A stretch of DNA of 64,000 nucleotides from Muricea muricata (GCA_963855995.1 OY979717.1:50827244-50891243); one strand, 5' to 3'; positions 21,411 through 34,608 are shown, counted from the first letter of the stretch. The notes: generated from the letters alone by a model not told the origin. Numbers and translations are program-made.

Positions 21411-22565
21411 ATATATAGAGATCGCAGTGGGCTGCGTTCAATTCTTCATTTGAAAAGCTGAATAATACTACGAGCTACAGGTGATTGTTCAATCCTAATT
21501 TTCTACGGTCTGATCTTTCATTATGTATGTACAATCATGGTCTTCTGCACCCTTTTTTCAGGGCAACGTATGGTCGCGGCTTTTTTGGATTGAGGATCGT
21601 CACTTCAGGTAATCTTTTATGTGTCTGTATCGGTCAGAGCTATCTTGCGAGTAGCCTCCTCTGCAGGCAACTCGTGTGGCAAAAAAACTGACAAAAATTG
21701 ATGGTGCGTTTTGATTATGGCCGAGCATTGTAAAGAGCTTAGAGATTGAGACTTGCTAATTAATTAAATAAGGCGCGGGGTTAAGTATGTTTTGGAATGG
21801 GCAAACGGACATCCGTCAAAAAGAGGTGTAATCGGTTGCAGTCTCTTTTGAATTTAAGGTTGTAAACATTTTTTTTGAAAAAACTTTAAAGGAGTAGCAC
21901 CGACGAGGATCGAAAACTCATCAAACCAGATCGAACTATGTACCACGCAAGCAGCTGTTTCGTCCCCAGGCACTTGCTAATAGAACGATACCTTTTATCC
22001 CTTTGTGTGCACCTAAATATCGAGTATTGCTTGGAGCAATTTAAATTTTCTTTCGATTTTTGTCAGGTTTTTTTTCTACAAGAGCTGCTTCAGTGGAGGA
22101 GGCTACCTTGCCAAACATATTACATATAAATAAACTATGTACAGTAATCAATGTAATGTATAAACGCACATTTGTTTATAAATACACAATTCAACTTTCA
22201 ATTTGACACGTTCTCAGACACGAATGTGGCATTTTGAGGATATTGAGCTCATTTCAAATATATTCATTTGCATAATATAATATTTTGTACAATGATGGGT
22301 TTTAATAGAAAATTAGAATGCCAAATAAATTAAATCCTTGATGAACTTTGTCGCCTTATAATAACATAGTTTTAGGCAATATATATGCACATTTGTGTTT
22401 ACATTTTTTCTTCTTTTGCATGCTAGATGACATGCAAATGTCAGTTCAATTGCTGTGGAACGCTATGTTTACTATCACAAATATATATACATACACTAGA
22501 TACTATGTTGGGCATGCGTTCTGAACATGTATATACTTAATCAAAAGATGTGTGTTTTGTGTTCG
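21411..22565. other. No gene; weak inverted repeat
   Basis: GTAGCCTCCTCTGCAGGCAAC... near 21652 is inverted-homologous to ...AGTGGAGGAGGCTACCTTGCC near 22092, and both are followed inwards by AAAAACTGACAAAAAT-like sequence. This suggests a decayed palindromic element. No coding support. Confidence 0.45.
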
Positions 22566-22756
22566 CAGCAAAACATGAACAACCTGTTTTGGCCTGATGA
22601 ACAATATTGTTCAGCAATTTTGAGCCTGAATTAACCTGCAATCAGGTGTGACAATGCTGAACAATATTGTTGACAACATGGAACCATATGGGCAGCAAAA
22701 CATTGTTCAATGCTGTTTTCATCAGCCCAAGAACAGGTTGTTCATTTTTTGTTCTG
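22566..22756. mobile_element. 191-bp palindromic MITE
   Basis: Inverted ends around AACATGAACAACCTGTT and AACAGGTTGTTCATTTTTTG. It contains two copies of TGAACAATATTGTT. No coding capacity. Confidence 0.6.
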
Positions 22757-25089
22757 TAGCAGGTATCTAATTGTTGTTTCAATGTACACAGCGGGAAAAC
22801 ATGGTGGAGTGTCAATTGAATCTGAATATTTAACGGCTTGGTTTAGCAGGCTATCTTCTTTTGTCACAATTTAAAAGGATACAATTGCTCCTATTATTAC
22901 TCCCTGCAGAGTATGTAGTGAAAGCTAGAATTTCCTACAGGTGGGTGCCGATACAGCCACAGCTGAAATTAGTGACCTCGATGCATGTGCATTATAGATA
23001 AAGCGCTTACTTTTGGGTTGTTATTCCTAGCATCAACTGAATTTAATCAATCCATACATTTATATAGCGACAAACGGTACCGCCTACCGTATGTTGAATA
23101 GCGTTTTAGAAAGTTTTTTTCTATTAAAGGAGACGCCTGCTGAGGCCTTGACTCCACCTGCTCATGGGAGAAAATAGACACATGCAGGGTTTAATTTTAT
23201 GATATAAATTTTATAGCAGGTGACCAGCTTGAACAACTTCTCACCAAATATTTTTTAATATATGATGTATCATGTGCATGATAGTCTATATATCAAACAC
23301 ATTCTAATTTCCCTGCGATCTGAACTAAAAGGTGGCTAGCAAAAAATCCAAAGTATATTCATCCAACACGTACGTCCATATTAAAAAGTTGTAAAATGAT
23401 ATTCCAGCCTTTATTAAGTCAACATCGTGTCGCCACAGTTTCATGGCATCCACGAAGTGATTATGACATATTCGTTATGCAAGATTGTTGAACATACGTG
23501 CCTACATGTTCATCCTTATTATTAAAACTACTATTTTCATTGCTAACTGGAAGTTGTTGGTTTGAAATAGACTAATAACATAATAAAAAAATAATAGGAA
23601 AAATAAGGTTAAAATGAATATAATATCAAAAATACGAGTAATTGTGATCGCAGAAGCCGACATGCAACCTGACATTGACAAGTAAATTATCATAAATGTG
23701 AGAAGGATACAAAGCCAAGCGGTGTATGTCCGAAAACAAAACTCAAGACAGATTGTGACAGAAATTGAAGCTTTTTAAATATTTAGAATATTTACGAAAC
23801 GAAATTTTGCCGAACTAGTTTTTAATTACATTGCATGCAAAGATCATGTAAAATCATAATTACAATTTAACTTCGTTGGCAAAATTTTTCTACATCTTCA
23901 TTTTCCAGTCATTTCAGATATTCAGCTCTGTTCATCAGGTAAAACAATAAAAGTTATTTGCGACATTACAGTACTGTAACAACTTTTCAAAAATATCTGC
24001 TAGTTTTATTGCAGTTTCAACTATTTTCTATCGTGACAATCATAGGCAAACTTATAGACACTTACACATCGTACTGGACACATATTGCTCAGATAATATC
24101 TCGAAAAGGAAGAAAGTCTCAAGTTAGCCCTAGCGACTCTATGCATATCCCATGCATAGGCCAATATTTCAGCGCAATACGATTGAGTTTCCTTTTCAGC
24201 TGTCTTTGAACATTCGGTTGGAATTATGCGGAGCTATATATTATTCGATTTAGTCTTTAAAAAAGTAGGGTGAAAAAGGCGCTTTGTGCGAAAAAAAGAT
24301 TCTGTTGAAAAACCGGTTCAATTTGCGATAACGAATTACGAATATTACGGTTTACTATTCCATGCGAAAAATTTAATTGCTTTTCAATACTATAAATCTA
24401 TAAAGTTTGCTTCTTTTATGTATATTTGTTACAGCTGGAATAAAAAAGTTGCTTTACCCTTGCTTGTTGCTCGTTTGAACATCGCTTCACGACATACGGG
24501 ATCCTTTGATTCCACAGGGTAGAAAAAAAATAACATCAACACAGAAAAGCAGTTTGAGCGGCTAGCCATCATGGCTATTAAATCACTCAATATTTTATCG
24601 GGTATTATTGTATATTCTTGCTCTACATGGATCTCAGCCTCCGACAGGCATTATATGTAATAAAATATAACCACCTGCTTTCTTCAAACAGAAGAAATAT
24701 ATGAATGATCGTTTTCCTATTAATATTTAATATGTATAGGACAACTAATTGACGTCACATTACATGCATCTATTTTCAAAATTACGTGATCTACATTGCT
24801 CCCTGCATGATAGATGGTATCCACCCTTGCGCTACATTATAGCGATAATATGATTTCGTAGTTTTAAGATATTGCAGCAATTTTCACTGAAGTCATATGT
24901 ATCTTATTGGATATTTTTGTGTGCAGTATCGCTGTACATATTGTTTATTTTTTAACCAAGTTACAAAACAATATTAAAGTGACATTAAAAGATATTTGCA
25001 AAATTATAGGGCTGTGAACCTTCTGGAAACCAAAAGGTTTAAGGTTCCTGGGTAATTAACTGTTAATACATTAACACTAGCTTTATATA
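22757..25089. other. No feature over 2.3 kb
   Basis: AT-rich sequence with only short random reading frames. I find no domain, RNA gene or clear repeat here. Confidence 0.5.
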
Positions 25090-25240
25090 ACTGGGGCTGG
25101 TGGTATAAAACTCTTACTTACTTTTTTAATCACTGTTTTGTAGTTAAATAGTGATTAAGTACAAAATACATAGTTCTGATTGGTTGAAATTTCCGCTATT
25201 CATAGTTAATCACTCACTTTTTTATGCAACCGGCCCCAGT
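25090..25240. mobile_element. 151-bp MITE with ACTGGGGC termini
   Basis: ACTGGGGCTGGTGGTATAAAA at the left and its imperfect inverse TTTTTTATGCAACCGGCCCC plus AGT at the right. The sub-ends (ACTTACTTTTTTAATCACT / AGTTAATCACTCACTTTTTT) are inverted too. Flanks read ATA and ATG, so the target duplication is unclear. Confidence 0.6.
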
Positions 25241-25289
25241 ATGTTACATTTAAAAGAAAAGAAAGAGATTTTCTTTGACATGAAAATAT

Positions 25290-25418
<129 letters not shown>

Positions 25419-25778
25419 ACGAGCTGGTATCATCCTGCAGACATGCTAATAATGCTATTTACTCAGGAATTTCGTGACATGATTTATATATATTTTAACG
25501 CGTACTTAAACTAACCACTAATGTAATAACAACTCGTCTAACGCATGCCGTAAAACATGATTTAACTAACATATATAGTATAATGTTTCAGATAAACGGT
25601 TAAAATTCAAACTGGCAAATAGGAGCCTTGAGTTAGCTTAGACATTTGTATGTAATCCCTTGTATATATTAAACTTAGTCATTAGGCAATTTTATCTGAA
25701 GAGTACCGCACTATTTGTGTGGCACGAAACTGACAGTAATAAAATGTCTGGTCACAACTGTTGACTCTTTGATTTTTT

Positions 25779-25904
<126 letters not shown>

Positions 25905-25977
25905 TGCAAACCATGGTATTAGTTTTATAGGATATTTATCCAGTACTTATTCAAGATCAGCATTGCTATTCAATAAA

Positions 25978-27418
25978 ACTTACGAACATTAAAACAAATT
26001 TGTGAGAAGATCGTGGCGATGTTGATATTTGATGTTGGTCACATGACTAAAAAAATATGGTGTTGTTCCATATTTGAGGTGGACCACACTATTAGTTTCA
26101 AAAATATTATAAGACGATAGGACGTCGTTTTTAAGTTAATTGGAAGTGGAAACGACATTCTTTAACAAAAAACAGCATAGGTAACAACAAGAGAATGTTT
26201 TAATTAGAAAATAAACGAACTTGGTGTCATAGTTGGAGGATTTCTCAAAAAGTACGTGGAACGGCGGAAAAGAGGGATTCTGGATTTCTAAAATGGATAA
26301 GAATGGGAGGTATTAGGCGTTTGAAGGACAACTGTTCGTAAATTATCATGATCAACCTCTGTCAACATTTTGAGAAAGTTTGCTTTGCCGTATATCTTAA
26401 AAACTAGCAATGATGGATTCCTGGTAAGCAATAATGATTCTAAAAATATACCTTAATTACTGTCATAGAAGAAACGTTTCAAACTGGATTAAGCGAAAAG
26501 TGCATGAAAGCACAACGGAATTTTCATGTTTTGACAGACAAGTCGAGATCAACATTATAATGCCCTAATGCTAGGAAATGGAACTTCTGCTGAATGGTTT
26601 TAGGTACCTGCCAAAGAAGTGGTAGAACGATTATTTAGATCCGTATTATTTGTGACCAACATGTCTTCATATGTGCCTAAATGTGAAAAGGGACCTCTGA
26701 TCCCTATTTCCACTTTTACCGGCGGAACTTTACCACTTTTTTGTTGACTCATTAGCCTCGCCGGTCACATAGCATAATTGAATATCAATAATCTAACCCA
26801 TGCGTGCATTTTCCAAGCTTTATGATGCTGATTTCGTCTGCCTCTCAAAAGGACAAACTTCCGTTGTGCTTTCAAGCATTTTTTACGTCAATCCAGTTCC
26901 AAACGTTTATTCCACGACACCAGTGGAGGTAATTTTAGAAACATTATAATATTGCTTACCAGGAATCCATCATTGCTAGTTTTGAAGATATATGGCAAAG
27001 CAAACTTTCTCAAAATGTTGACAGATGTTGACCATAATAATTCACGAACAGTTATTCTTCAAACGCCTAATACCTCCCATTCTTATCCATTTTAGAAGTC
27101 CAGAATCCCACCTTGCATCCGTTCCACGTATTCTTTGAAAAATGCCAACAAGTTTGACACCAAACTATGACACCAAGTTTGTTTATTTTCTAACTAAAAT
27201 ATTCTCTTGTTCTTACCTATGCTGTTTTTGGTTAAAGAATGTCTTTTCCGCCTCCAATTAAGTTAAAAACGACATCTTATCGTGTCATCATATTTTTGAA
27301 ACTAATAGTGTGGTCCATGCACCTCAAATATGGAACAGCGCCATATTTTTTCAGTCATGTGGCTAACATCAAATATCAACCAAGATGTTCTCGCTACTTT
27401 GTTTTGATGCTCGTAAGT
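25978..27418. mobile_element. 1.44-kb palindromic element
   Basis: The arms start ACTTACGA and end TCGTAAGT. The whole left half (25978 to about 26690) is inverted-homologous to the right half, including GATATTTGATGTTGG, GGGAGGTATTAGGCGTTTGAA and TGCTTTCAAGCATTTT-like blocks. The halves differ by scattered changes. No reading frame of note. A further partial copy of one arm lies at about 27500-27600. Confidence 0.65.
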
Positions 27419-27594
27419 ATTATATTGTATTATAATTATATTGTTATTATAATTATATATTCTATTGTTATTATAATTGTTATTATAATGACAATTATAA
27501 GAATGGGAGGTATTAGGCGTTTGAAGAATAACTGTTCGTGAATTATTATGGTCAACGTCTGTCAACATTTTGAGAAAGTTTGCTTTGCCATATA

Positions 27595-27703
27595 TCTTCA
27601 ATATATGTATATATGTGTAGATATGTGTATATATGTATATATATGTGTATATATGTTTATGTATGTGTATATATGTGTATATATGTGTATATATGTGTAT
27701 ATA
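27595..27703. repeat. (TATATGTG)n microsatellite
   Basis: Irregular TATATATGTG units running into the element at 27704. Confidence 0.9.
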
Positions 27704-28476
27704 CAGGGTGTATAAAAAAAAGTAGACAAATATGAAATCACTCTCAGTTTCGCGAAGCGTCTCAATGTACGATGTTTTGTATTTAAATAGATTGTTTTGG
27801 AACTTGTAATCTAGAATAAACCGGAAAAATGAGAAATTTAAAACTTCAATACCCGGGGGGTTCTGTCTTTTACGGCAATTTAAATATGCATTGCGTACAA
27901 AACTTAAATGCTGAAAAGTAATTTTGACTTGGTAGATGGAAAATTGGTCGGGTGTTGTATCGCTGTACAAAATTTCAGAAAATTTCTCCAGTCTAAGCCG
28001 TTCAAAATGTCGCACGAACTTCTATATTTTTAGCAAAATTAGCTTTTCGCCTGTTTAATTTATGTATTTACTTAATTTGCATACAGCTCCCAAGGGACAT
28101 TTAATTAAAATTGGAACGTTTCTTCAGAAAAACGATTCTTATTCAGAAAAATATACGTTCGCACGCAATTTTGAATGCCTTAAACTCAATCAAATTTTTT
28201 GAAATTTTGAACACCAATAAAACACCTAACATATTTTCTACCTACCAACTCAAAATTACTTTTAAGCCTTTAATTAAATTTCGTGCGCAAGCCATTTTTA
28301 ATGTGCTTAAAAATAGCACACCCCTGGGTTTGAAACATTTAAATTTCAGAATATTTTCATTTATTCTACACCGTAAGTACCCAAGCAATGTATATAAAGA
28401 GAAAACTACATACTTCAAGTCACTTCGCGAGGTTGAGAGCCGTTTCAAAATTGTCTACTTTTTTTTATACACCCTG
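27704..28476. mobile_element. 773-bp Tc1/mariner-type MITE with TA target duplication
   Basis: Left end TA-CAGGGTGTATAAAAAA; right end TTTTTTATACACCCTG-TA. The TIR continues with GTAGACAA / TTGTCTAC and more distantly through much of the element. TA flanks and the CAGGG start fit Tc1/mariner-derived MITEs. Two reading frames cross it, but I recognise no protein in them. Confidence 0.65.
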
Positions 28477-28504
28477 TATGTGTAAAAATGTGTATACATG
28501 TGTA

Positions 28505-28753
<249 letters not shown>

Positions 28754-28788
28754 TGAGAATAACGACTCAACAATTTGTATTTGGCATC

Positions 28789-28836
28789 TTTATTACTAAT
28801 AGTTTCGTACCACTGATGTGGCACTCATCAGATAAA
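28789..28836 (-). ncRNA. Hammerhead ribozyme, PLE copy D
   Basis: The inverse of the hammerhead at 31181-31228, with the same helices and the same GTA cleavage triplet. Confidence 0.8.
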
Positions 28837-29236
28837 TAAGCCTACTGAATACAGAAAATGTTTACGCGATTTATGTACATGGTCTTTAAATCTAAGGTCA
28901 CGACGGGTTATATAAATTAAGCGCACATCTTAAGTGACAGGACGCGGAAGTATTATACTAATACGTTAACGTTACAGCTGCGATATTACGCGGTATATTC
29001 AAATGATTAGTTAAAAGCTTTTAAAAGGAATTTATTTGCATGTCTGCACGATGACACTAACTCATTACGTTTGTTCAGGCTAGCCATTTCGGGTTTAAAT
29101 ATAATAAAGTATTTTTCCCACAAGCACAAATTACATCTCTTGGATACTGGGTTATATGGTCTAGCACGTCAGTTTAATATACGCCATTTGACATTATAAT
29201 TAATATTGTTGGCTTGTAAGTGCCATATATACTTGC

Positions 29237-30220
29237 TTAGCTCCGTGGCATTTCTCTTGTCGTACTTCTTAAAAGAGGCCTTATGGTTAGTGTATCTAGT
29301 TTTAAAAGAGTTTTCAGTAAGTCCAATGTATGTTTGGGGGGAATCAGCGCTGGTGGACGTGACTGTGGCTTGATATACAACGGATTCAGTTGAGCATTTT
29401 TTCGATAAGGGACATTCAATTCGTTAGCTTTCCGGCAGTTACATGTGATTGCAGTGGTGTTAGGCTTCACGCTTTTCGACAGGATACCTTTGTTGTGTCC
29501 GTCTAAGGTCTGCTTGATGTTTGGCATGCAACAGTAGCTAATTTTGAGAGTGTTCCTGTTAAATATCTTGTGTAATGGGTTGGATGTAGGGAATTCCTCG
29601 TCGATGATTTTGAGGAATGACTGACCAATGTTAGTCTTGACGTTCTTGCTGAAGGGAGGGTTGTACCGAGTTATTTTTCTTTTGCGAGATTTAGGCTTCG
29701 AGGCAGGGGTGCTTAGTGACGGGTGGTCGAATTGCAATTTGTGGTTGTAACCGCTGCTATCTATCGCACCTTGGTATTCCGCTGAGGTGTTATTAAAAGA
29801 ATTCTTATCAGATGAGATCTGTGAGAGGCGTTTGTTGATTGAAAGTGGTATGTTCCTTAGTATGTTTGGAGGGTGGTTGGACTTGTTATTCACGTAGAGT
29901 GGAACGTTATTTGGTTTCGAATAAGGCTGGTACTTGCCAGTTGAGAGATTAAGGGTCACGTCAAGAACGTTTATGATCTTCATATTCGCTTCGATGGTAA
30001 TTTTAAGCCCGAATTGGTTGAAGATGGCGCACAGGTCTTTTTTCACGTTTTCGATTACACAGCAGAAGCATTCATCACGCCGAGGCCGTCATCTCTGTAA
30101 AGCCCAAAATTATTACCGTGCTTTGAGGTGATGTTGTGTAGTAGGAAGGCCCCGACCAATTCGCACGTTTCTGTGCCATCATAACTCCCCATTGTCACAT
30201 CAAATAGGTTGGTAGATGAG
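29237..30220 (-). pseudogene. PLE reverse transcriptase (YRDD) plus decayed GIY-YIG (copy D)
   Basis: The frame upstream of 30046 encodes [14 protein letters not shown] and [10 protein letters not shown], the RT active-site motif. It continues with FGLKITIEAN and the thumb (NVLDVTLNL, YQPYSKPNNVPLYV, SNHPPNI), then the KNVKTNIGQSF linker and Cys-rich TCNCRKANE. The nuclease region is shifted out of frame after RKNAQ, although the ELSKYIW, LCLWEKY and similar segments can be found in other frames at 29040-29290. There is a further break near 30050, so the copy is dead. Confidence 0.75.
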
Positions 30221-30282
30221 CGTTTAATAACACCTCAGCGGAATACCAAGGTGCGATAGATAGCAGCGGTTACAACCACAAA

Positions 30283-31010
30283 TTGCAATTCGACCACCCG
30301 TCACTAAGCACCCCTGCCTCGAAGCCTAAATCTTGCAAAAGAAAAATAACTTGGTACAACCCTCCCTTCAGCAAGAACGTCAAGACTAACATTGGTCAGT
30401 CATTCCTCAAAATCATCGACGAGGAATTCCCTACATCCAACCCATTGCACAAGATATTTAACAGGAACACTCTCAAAATTAGCTACTGTTGCATGCCAAA
30501 CATCAAGCAGACCTTAGACGGACACAACAAAGGTATCCTGTCGAAAAGCGTGAAGCCTAACACCACTGCAATCACATGTAACTGCCGGAAAGCTAACGAA
30601 TTGAATGTCCCTTATCGAAAAAATGCTCAACTGAATCCGTTGTATATCAAGCCACAGTCACGTCCACCAGCGCTGATTCCCCCCAAACATACATTGGACT
30701 TACTGAAAACTCTTTTAAAACTAGATCTAACCATAAGGCCTCTTTTAAGAAGTACGACAAGAGAAATGCCACGGAGCTAAGCAAGTATATATGGCACTTA
30801 CAAGCCAACAATATTAATTATAATGTCAAATGGCGTATATTAAACTGACGTGCTAGACCATATAACCCAGTATCCAAGAGATGTAATTTGTGCTTGTGGG
30901 AAAAATACTTTATTATATTTAAACCCGAAATGGCTAGCCTGAACAAACGTAATGAGTTAGTGTCATCGTGCAGACATGCAAATAAATTCCTTTTAAAAGC
31001 TTTTAACTAA
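30283..31010 (+). pseudogene. PLE RT tail plus decayed GIY-YIG (copy E)
   Basis: 30283-30780 repeats the thumb, linker and Cys-rich segment of copy D and breaks in the nuclease region in the same way. Downstream frames recover SKYIWHLQANN, KWRI and [10 protein letters not shown] up to about 31005. The lesions shared with copy D show that the two arms derive from one already broken or mispaired template, or have been homogenised. Confidence 0.7.
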
Positions 31011-31180
31011 TCATTTGAATATACCGCGTAATATCGCAGCTGTAACGTTAACGTATTAGTATAATACTTCCGCGTCCTGTCACTTAAGATGTGCGCTTAA
31101 TTTATATAACCCGTCGTGACCTTAGATTTAAAGACCATGTACATAAATCGCGTAAACATTTTCTGTATTCAGTAGGCTTA

Positions 31181-31228
31181 TTTATCTGATGAGTGCCACA
31201 TCAGTGGTACGAAACTATTAGTAATAAA
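31181..31228 (+). ncRNA. Hammerhead ribozyme, PLE copy E (best example)
   Basis: Helix I TTTAT (31181-31185) with ATAAA (31224-31228); core CTGATGA (31186-31192); stem II GTGCCAC/GTGGTAC, 7 bp with one G-U, loop ATCA; GAAAC (31211-31215); helix III ACT-ATT-AGT; cleavage triplet GTA ending at 31223. All conserved core nucleotides are present. Confidence 0.85.
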
Positions 31229-31331
31229 GATGCCAAATACAAATTGTTGAGTCGTTATTCTCAATTAATATAATGCTCTGGTTATCCATTGAGCACTCTG
31301 TTAAATGTTTTTGTAACAACTCCAACAAGCT

Positions 31332-31438
<107 letters not shown>

Positions 31439-31590
31439 CTAGCTGTATGTATATCAAAGACGAAACGAAATCATAACCAACATAAAAAGTTTTGTTTCGT
31501 TTTTGATATACCTACAGCTAGTATACCGCTCTGCGTATAAGCATCGTGCACTGTTTGTACGGATTTCATACATCCCATATAATTTCATAT

Positions 31591-31912
<322 letters not shown>

Positions 31913-32009
31913 ACACAATGAGGATGTAACTAGGTCGACAGAGCTCAATGCCAAAGGGAGAGCAAAAATATAATATAATATAATTATAGATGAAAAGTTA
32001 AAACAGTTC

Positions 32010-32055
32010 GCTCGGTTACTCGAGTTTCACGCCTAAAGCGATCATCAGACTACCA
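32010..32055 (-). ncRNA. Hammerhead ribozyme, PLE copy F
   Basis: On the minus strand: CTGATGA (plus 32042-32048), CGC/GCG stem II, GAAAC (plus 32024-32028), helix III ACT-CG-AGT with a 2-nt loop, and cleavage triplet GTA. Helix I is weak. Confidence 0.55.
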
Positions 32056-32502
32056 TTCCTTAATGCTTACACAGCATTTATACCTAACTATCGAATAAAA
32101 ACTTTAAAAATATTTACATAAGCCATTGTTGTATACATAAAAATTAGAATTATAGGAATTAGCATAAGAATTTGTTTTTGTGTCTACATACTGAAATTAG
32201 TTCTGACTGTTTAATAAAAAACGCTTGTCCACATTTAAAATGCAAAGTTTTTCTGCTAAGAAGAGGCTACATTGCCTTGAACCACCGCGGTAAGCACGGG
32301 CTCACTGCATAATTGACCATTTGATTGAATGCTTTATCCCAGCTGCTTTCAATTTCCAAAGATAATTTGATAATGATGATTTTGTTGCGTATTTCTTCTT
32401 TTCAGAGGATTGCTTATGATCTGCAGCGTACCGAGTTTTGAAGTGTTATGCCAATATAATTCCTTATTGATCGGTCTTCGGCTGTTACTGTTGCCTCATA
32501 TA

Positions 32503-32870
32503 CTATATTACTGGACTTGCATTCGCCATTGCGAGTGGGCAATCAGGTCCGACACGGCAGTTGCATTTCATATCTGAGGTCTCATCATTGGAATCGCGTG
32601 GCTTCCACTGAATCTTTGTGTTGTGACTCTTAATAATATTTGCCATGTTGCTCATGCAGCTGTTGCTGACCTTCATGTTCGATCGGTTACACAGATTGTG
32701 GAGAGGGTTGTCGGTGGTGAAATATCTGCTGACTAGAGAAAGGAAGGTGTGACCCATGTTCGTTTTTATACCATGCGGCTGTAAGGAGGTTTAAGCCAGA
32801 TAATTTTTCTGCGGCACTCTGCTTTGTTTGGGGTTGTGATTTCACTTTTGCTTTTGTATTTTAAGCTTGC
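32503..32870 (-). pseudogene. PLE RT tail and Cys-rich linker fragment (copy F)
   Basis: Encodes RRKIIWLKPPYSR, a frameshift, then KTNMGHTFLSLV, NPLHNLCNRSNMKVS and CNCRVGPDCP. These align in order with the corresponding parts of copies C and E. The nuclease is not in frame. Confidence 0.65.
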
Positions 32871-32900
32871 CTTCAAACCACTCGACTTCAGGGCTTGTTG

Positions 32901-33875
32901 AGGTCTTCAGCTATGTCCAGCAGATCATCCACTAGGAGAACTTACAAAGTATGTATGGTCATTTTGAACATTTTCTACATTACCCATACATGCATTAGTG
33001 ATTTTTACTGTGTCACTTGCATTTTTGCAATTTCAATTCAACTTTTCATTACTGCTAGCAAGCTGTACTGTTTCAATAGACACCTCCACCTATGCAATAA
33101 TCATTATATTAATTTCTGATAAAACATTAAATTATATTGTTGATTAATAACTTATATAGCAAATAATGGTATTTTTGAATTTTGTGATTACATGTATATA
33201 AATTGGCAGAATTTACTGTTATAAATATATATATTTTGTTATATATATAACACAATATTTGTGAATGTGTTGCTATTTATCCACTGCATCACTGATGGAT
33301 AATGGGTGCCTAGGTATTCAGGGGCTGCAATTTGCCAAAGCCAGCCTCTGGAAGGCAAAACTCTCAAAAAGCCTGGCTTACGAGGTTTGTTTCCTGCTAG
33401 CCAACCAGGAGCCCCCCCCCCCCCACCAGGCACAAGAAACTGTAACACTGACAGGGTTAGTGTAAGGGGAAAATAAATTAAAGAAACAAAAACCAACACA
33501 CCAGCCTGGCTAGATTTCTAAACCATGCACTACCACTATGTGCACGCTGGTATGCTAGAAATCATACACTAACCATAATAAGTGATATCCACGTTATAAG
33601 TTGTATTGTCAGTACTGACATCACATTCAATAATATATCATATGTACCCATATACTTTAGGAGAGAGGAATAGCAACTCAAAATATGCTCAAATTCCAAT
33701 CATAGCCATTATCAAAATGTGCTCAACTAACCTGGCAGGTACTTTTCATTAGGAAGATTATTGTATATAACTCTATTAGTTTTGCATAAAAACATGTAGA
33801 AATGCAAAATAATGTAAAACACTTCAAGCTAATATATGTTGGTATACGCATAATTTTTGGGTGAAAAATACTGAC
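32901..33875. other. No firm gene
   Basis: A possible short first exon (ATG at about 32914, encoding MSSRSSTRRTYK, then GTATGT) has no partner I can find. A C14-like run sits at about 33413-33425. The rest is AT-rich and featureless. Confidence 0.4.
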
Positions 33876-34608
33876 CTGAGAATGCACTTCAAATATTGTT
33901 GGTGTCGCTTGCTCGCTATGAAGTTCAGGATTTTCAAATATCGTTGGCACAGCATTTGATTTCAGTACTGCTTTCTCGCCATGCAGCCCACAATTGTCAA
34001 ACATTTCAGCACTGAAATGCACTCGGCTGTCTTGTACAGGAATAATTTCTACTGGTGAACAGCTGTTTATTCCTTGAACCCATTTCCCGTGCAATTGTGG
34101 ACTTTTTATTTTATCTGGAAACTGCAATTGGATCAAAAGACAATTGTCTGTAAGTTTTATAAAGCATGTCGACGTCGTGTGTATGAAATCGGCTTCCGGT
34201 TGAGAAGCACTGTAAATCATTAACTAAACTTGCGCAAAAACAACTCAGCTTTTGAAAGTGTCACAGCCAAAGCTGTAAGTTTTTTGCATTATAACAAGTA
34301 AATTTTGCTTGTATTTGTCGGGCCTGTTCCTAATAATTTCAAACTTAAAACCAAAATCAAGCTTGTATAGAATCACGAAAAACAAACATCGCCTTACCAC
34401 ATATTCAGCTGAAAAAATGCAGCAAAAGTTTTGTTCTCGTCAAAACATGGCGAGATGCAAAACAACTGTGTGACGATCATTTTGCGTATAAAAGAAATGC
34501 GTATAACTATAGCACCAATTAAATATCGAGAAAAACTTACCGGTGAAAATATATTCCTTTTCTCTTTCGAGAGTTCTTGCACCAAAAAACGGAACAAGGA
34601 CGAGGCAT
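33876..34608 (-). pseudogene. THAP-domain gene, apparently degenerate
   Basis: Exon 1 (34608-34541) opens with ATG and encodes MPRPCSVFWCKNSRKRKGIY then FHR, the start of a THAP zinc-binding DNA-recognition domain, and ends at GTAAGT. Exon 2 (34121-33876, acceptor TTGCAG, donor GTCAGT) continues FPDKIK...HGKWVQGINS...RVHFSAEMF, which matches the rest of the fold. Two things argue for decay: the Cys of the final C-x2-H pair is replaced by Ser, and the GT-AG join leaves the frame off by one base. THAP domains occur in host regulators and in P-element-type transposases; I cannot tell which this was. Confidence 0.6.

Larger units (their letters stand above)
31950..32900 (-). mobile_element. PLE copy F, degraded single copy
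   Basis: On the minus strand: RT tail, linker, traces of the GIY-YIG domain (32060-32500, frames broken), a hammerhead, and a tail that reaches the (TA)n-rich stretch. It has the family 1 hammerhead but a diverged protein. Confidence 0.7.

Noticed and set aside
27302..28015. A 237-residue minus-strand reading frame
   Set aside because: It spans a MITE arm, a microsatellite and part of a palindrome; composition follows the repeats and no domain is visible.
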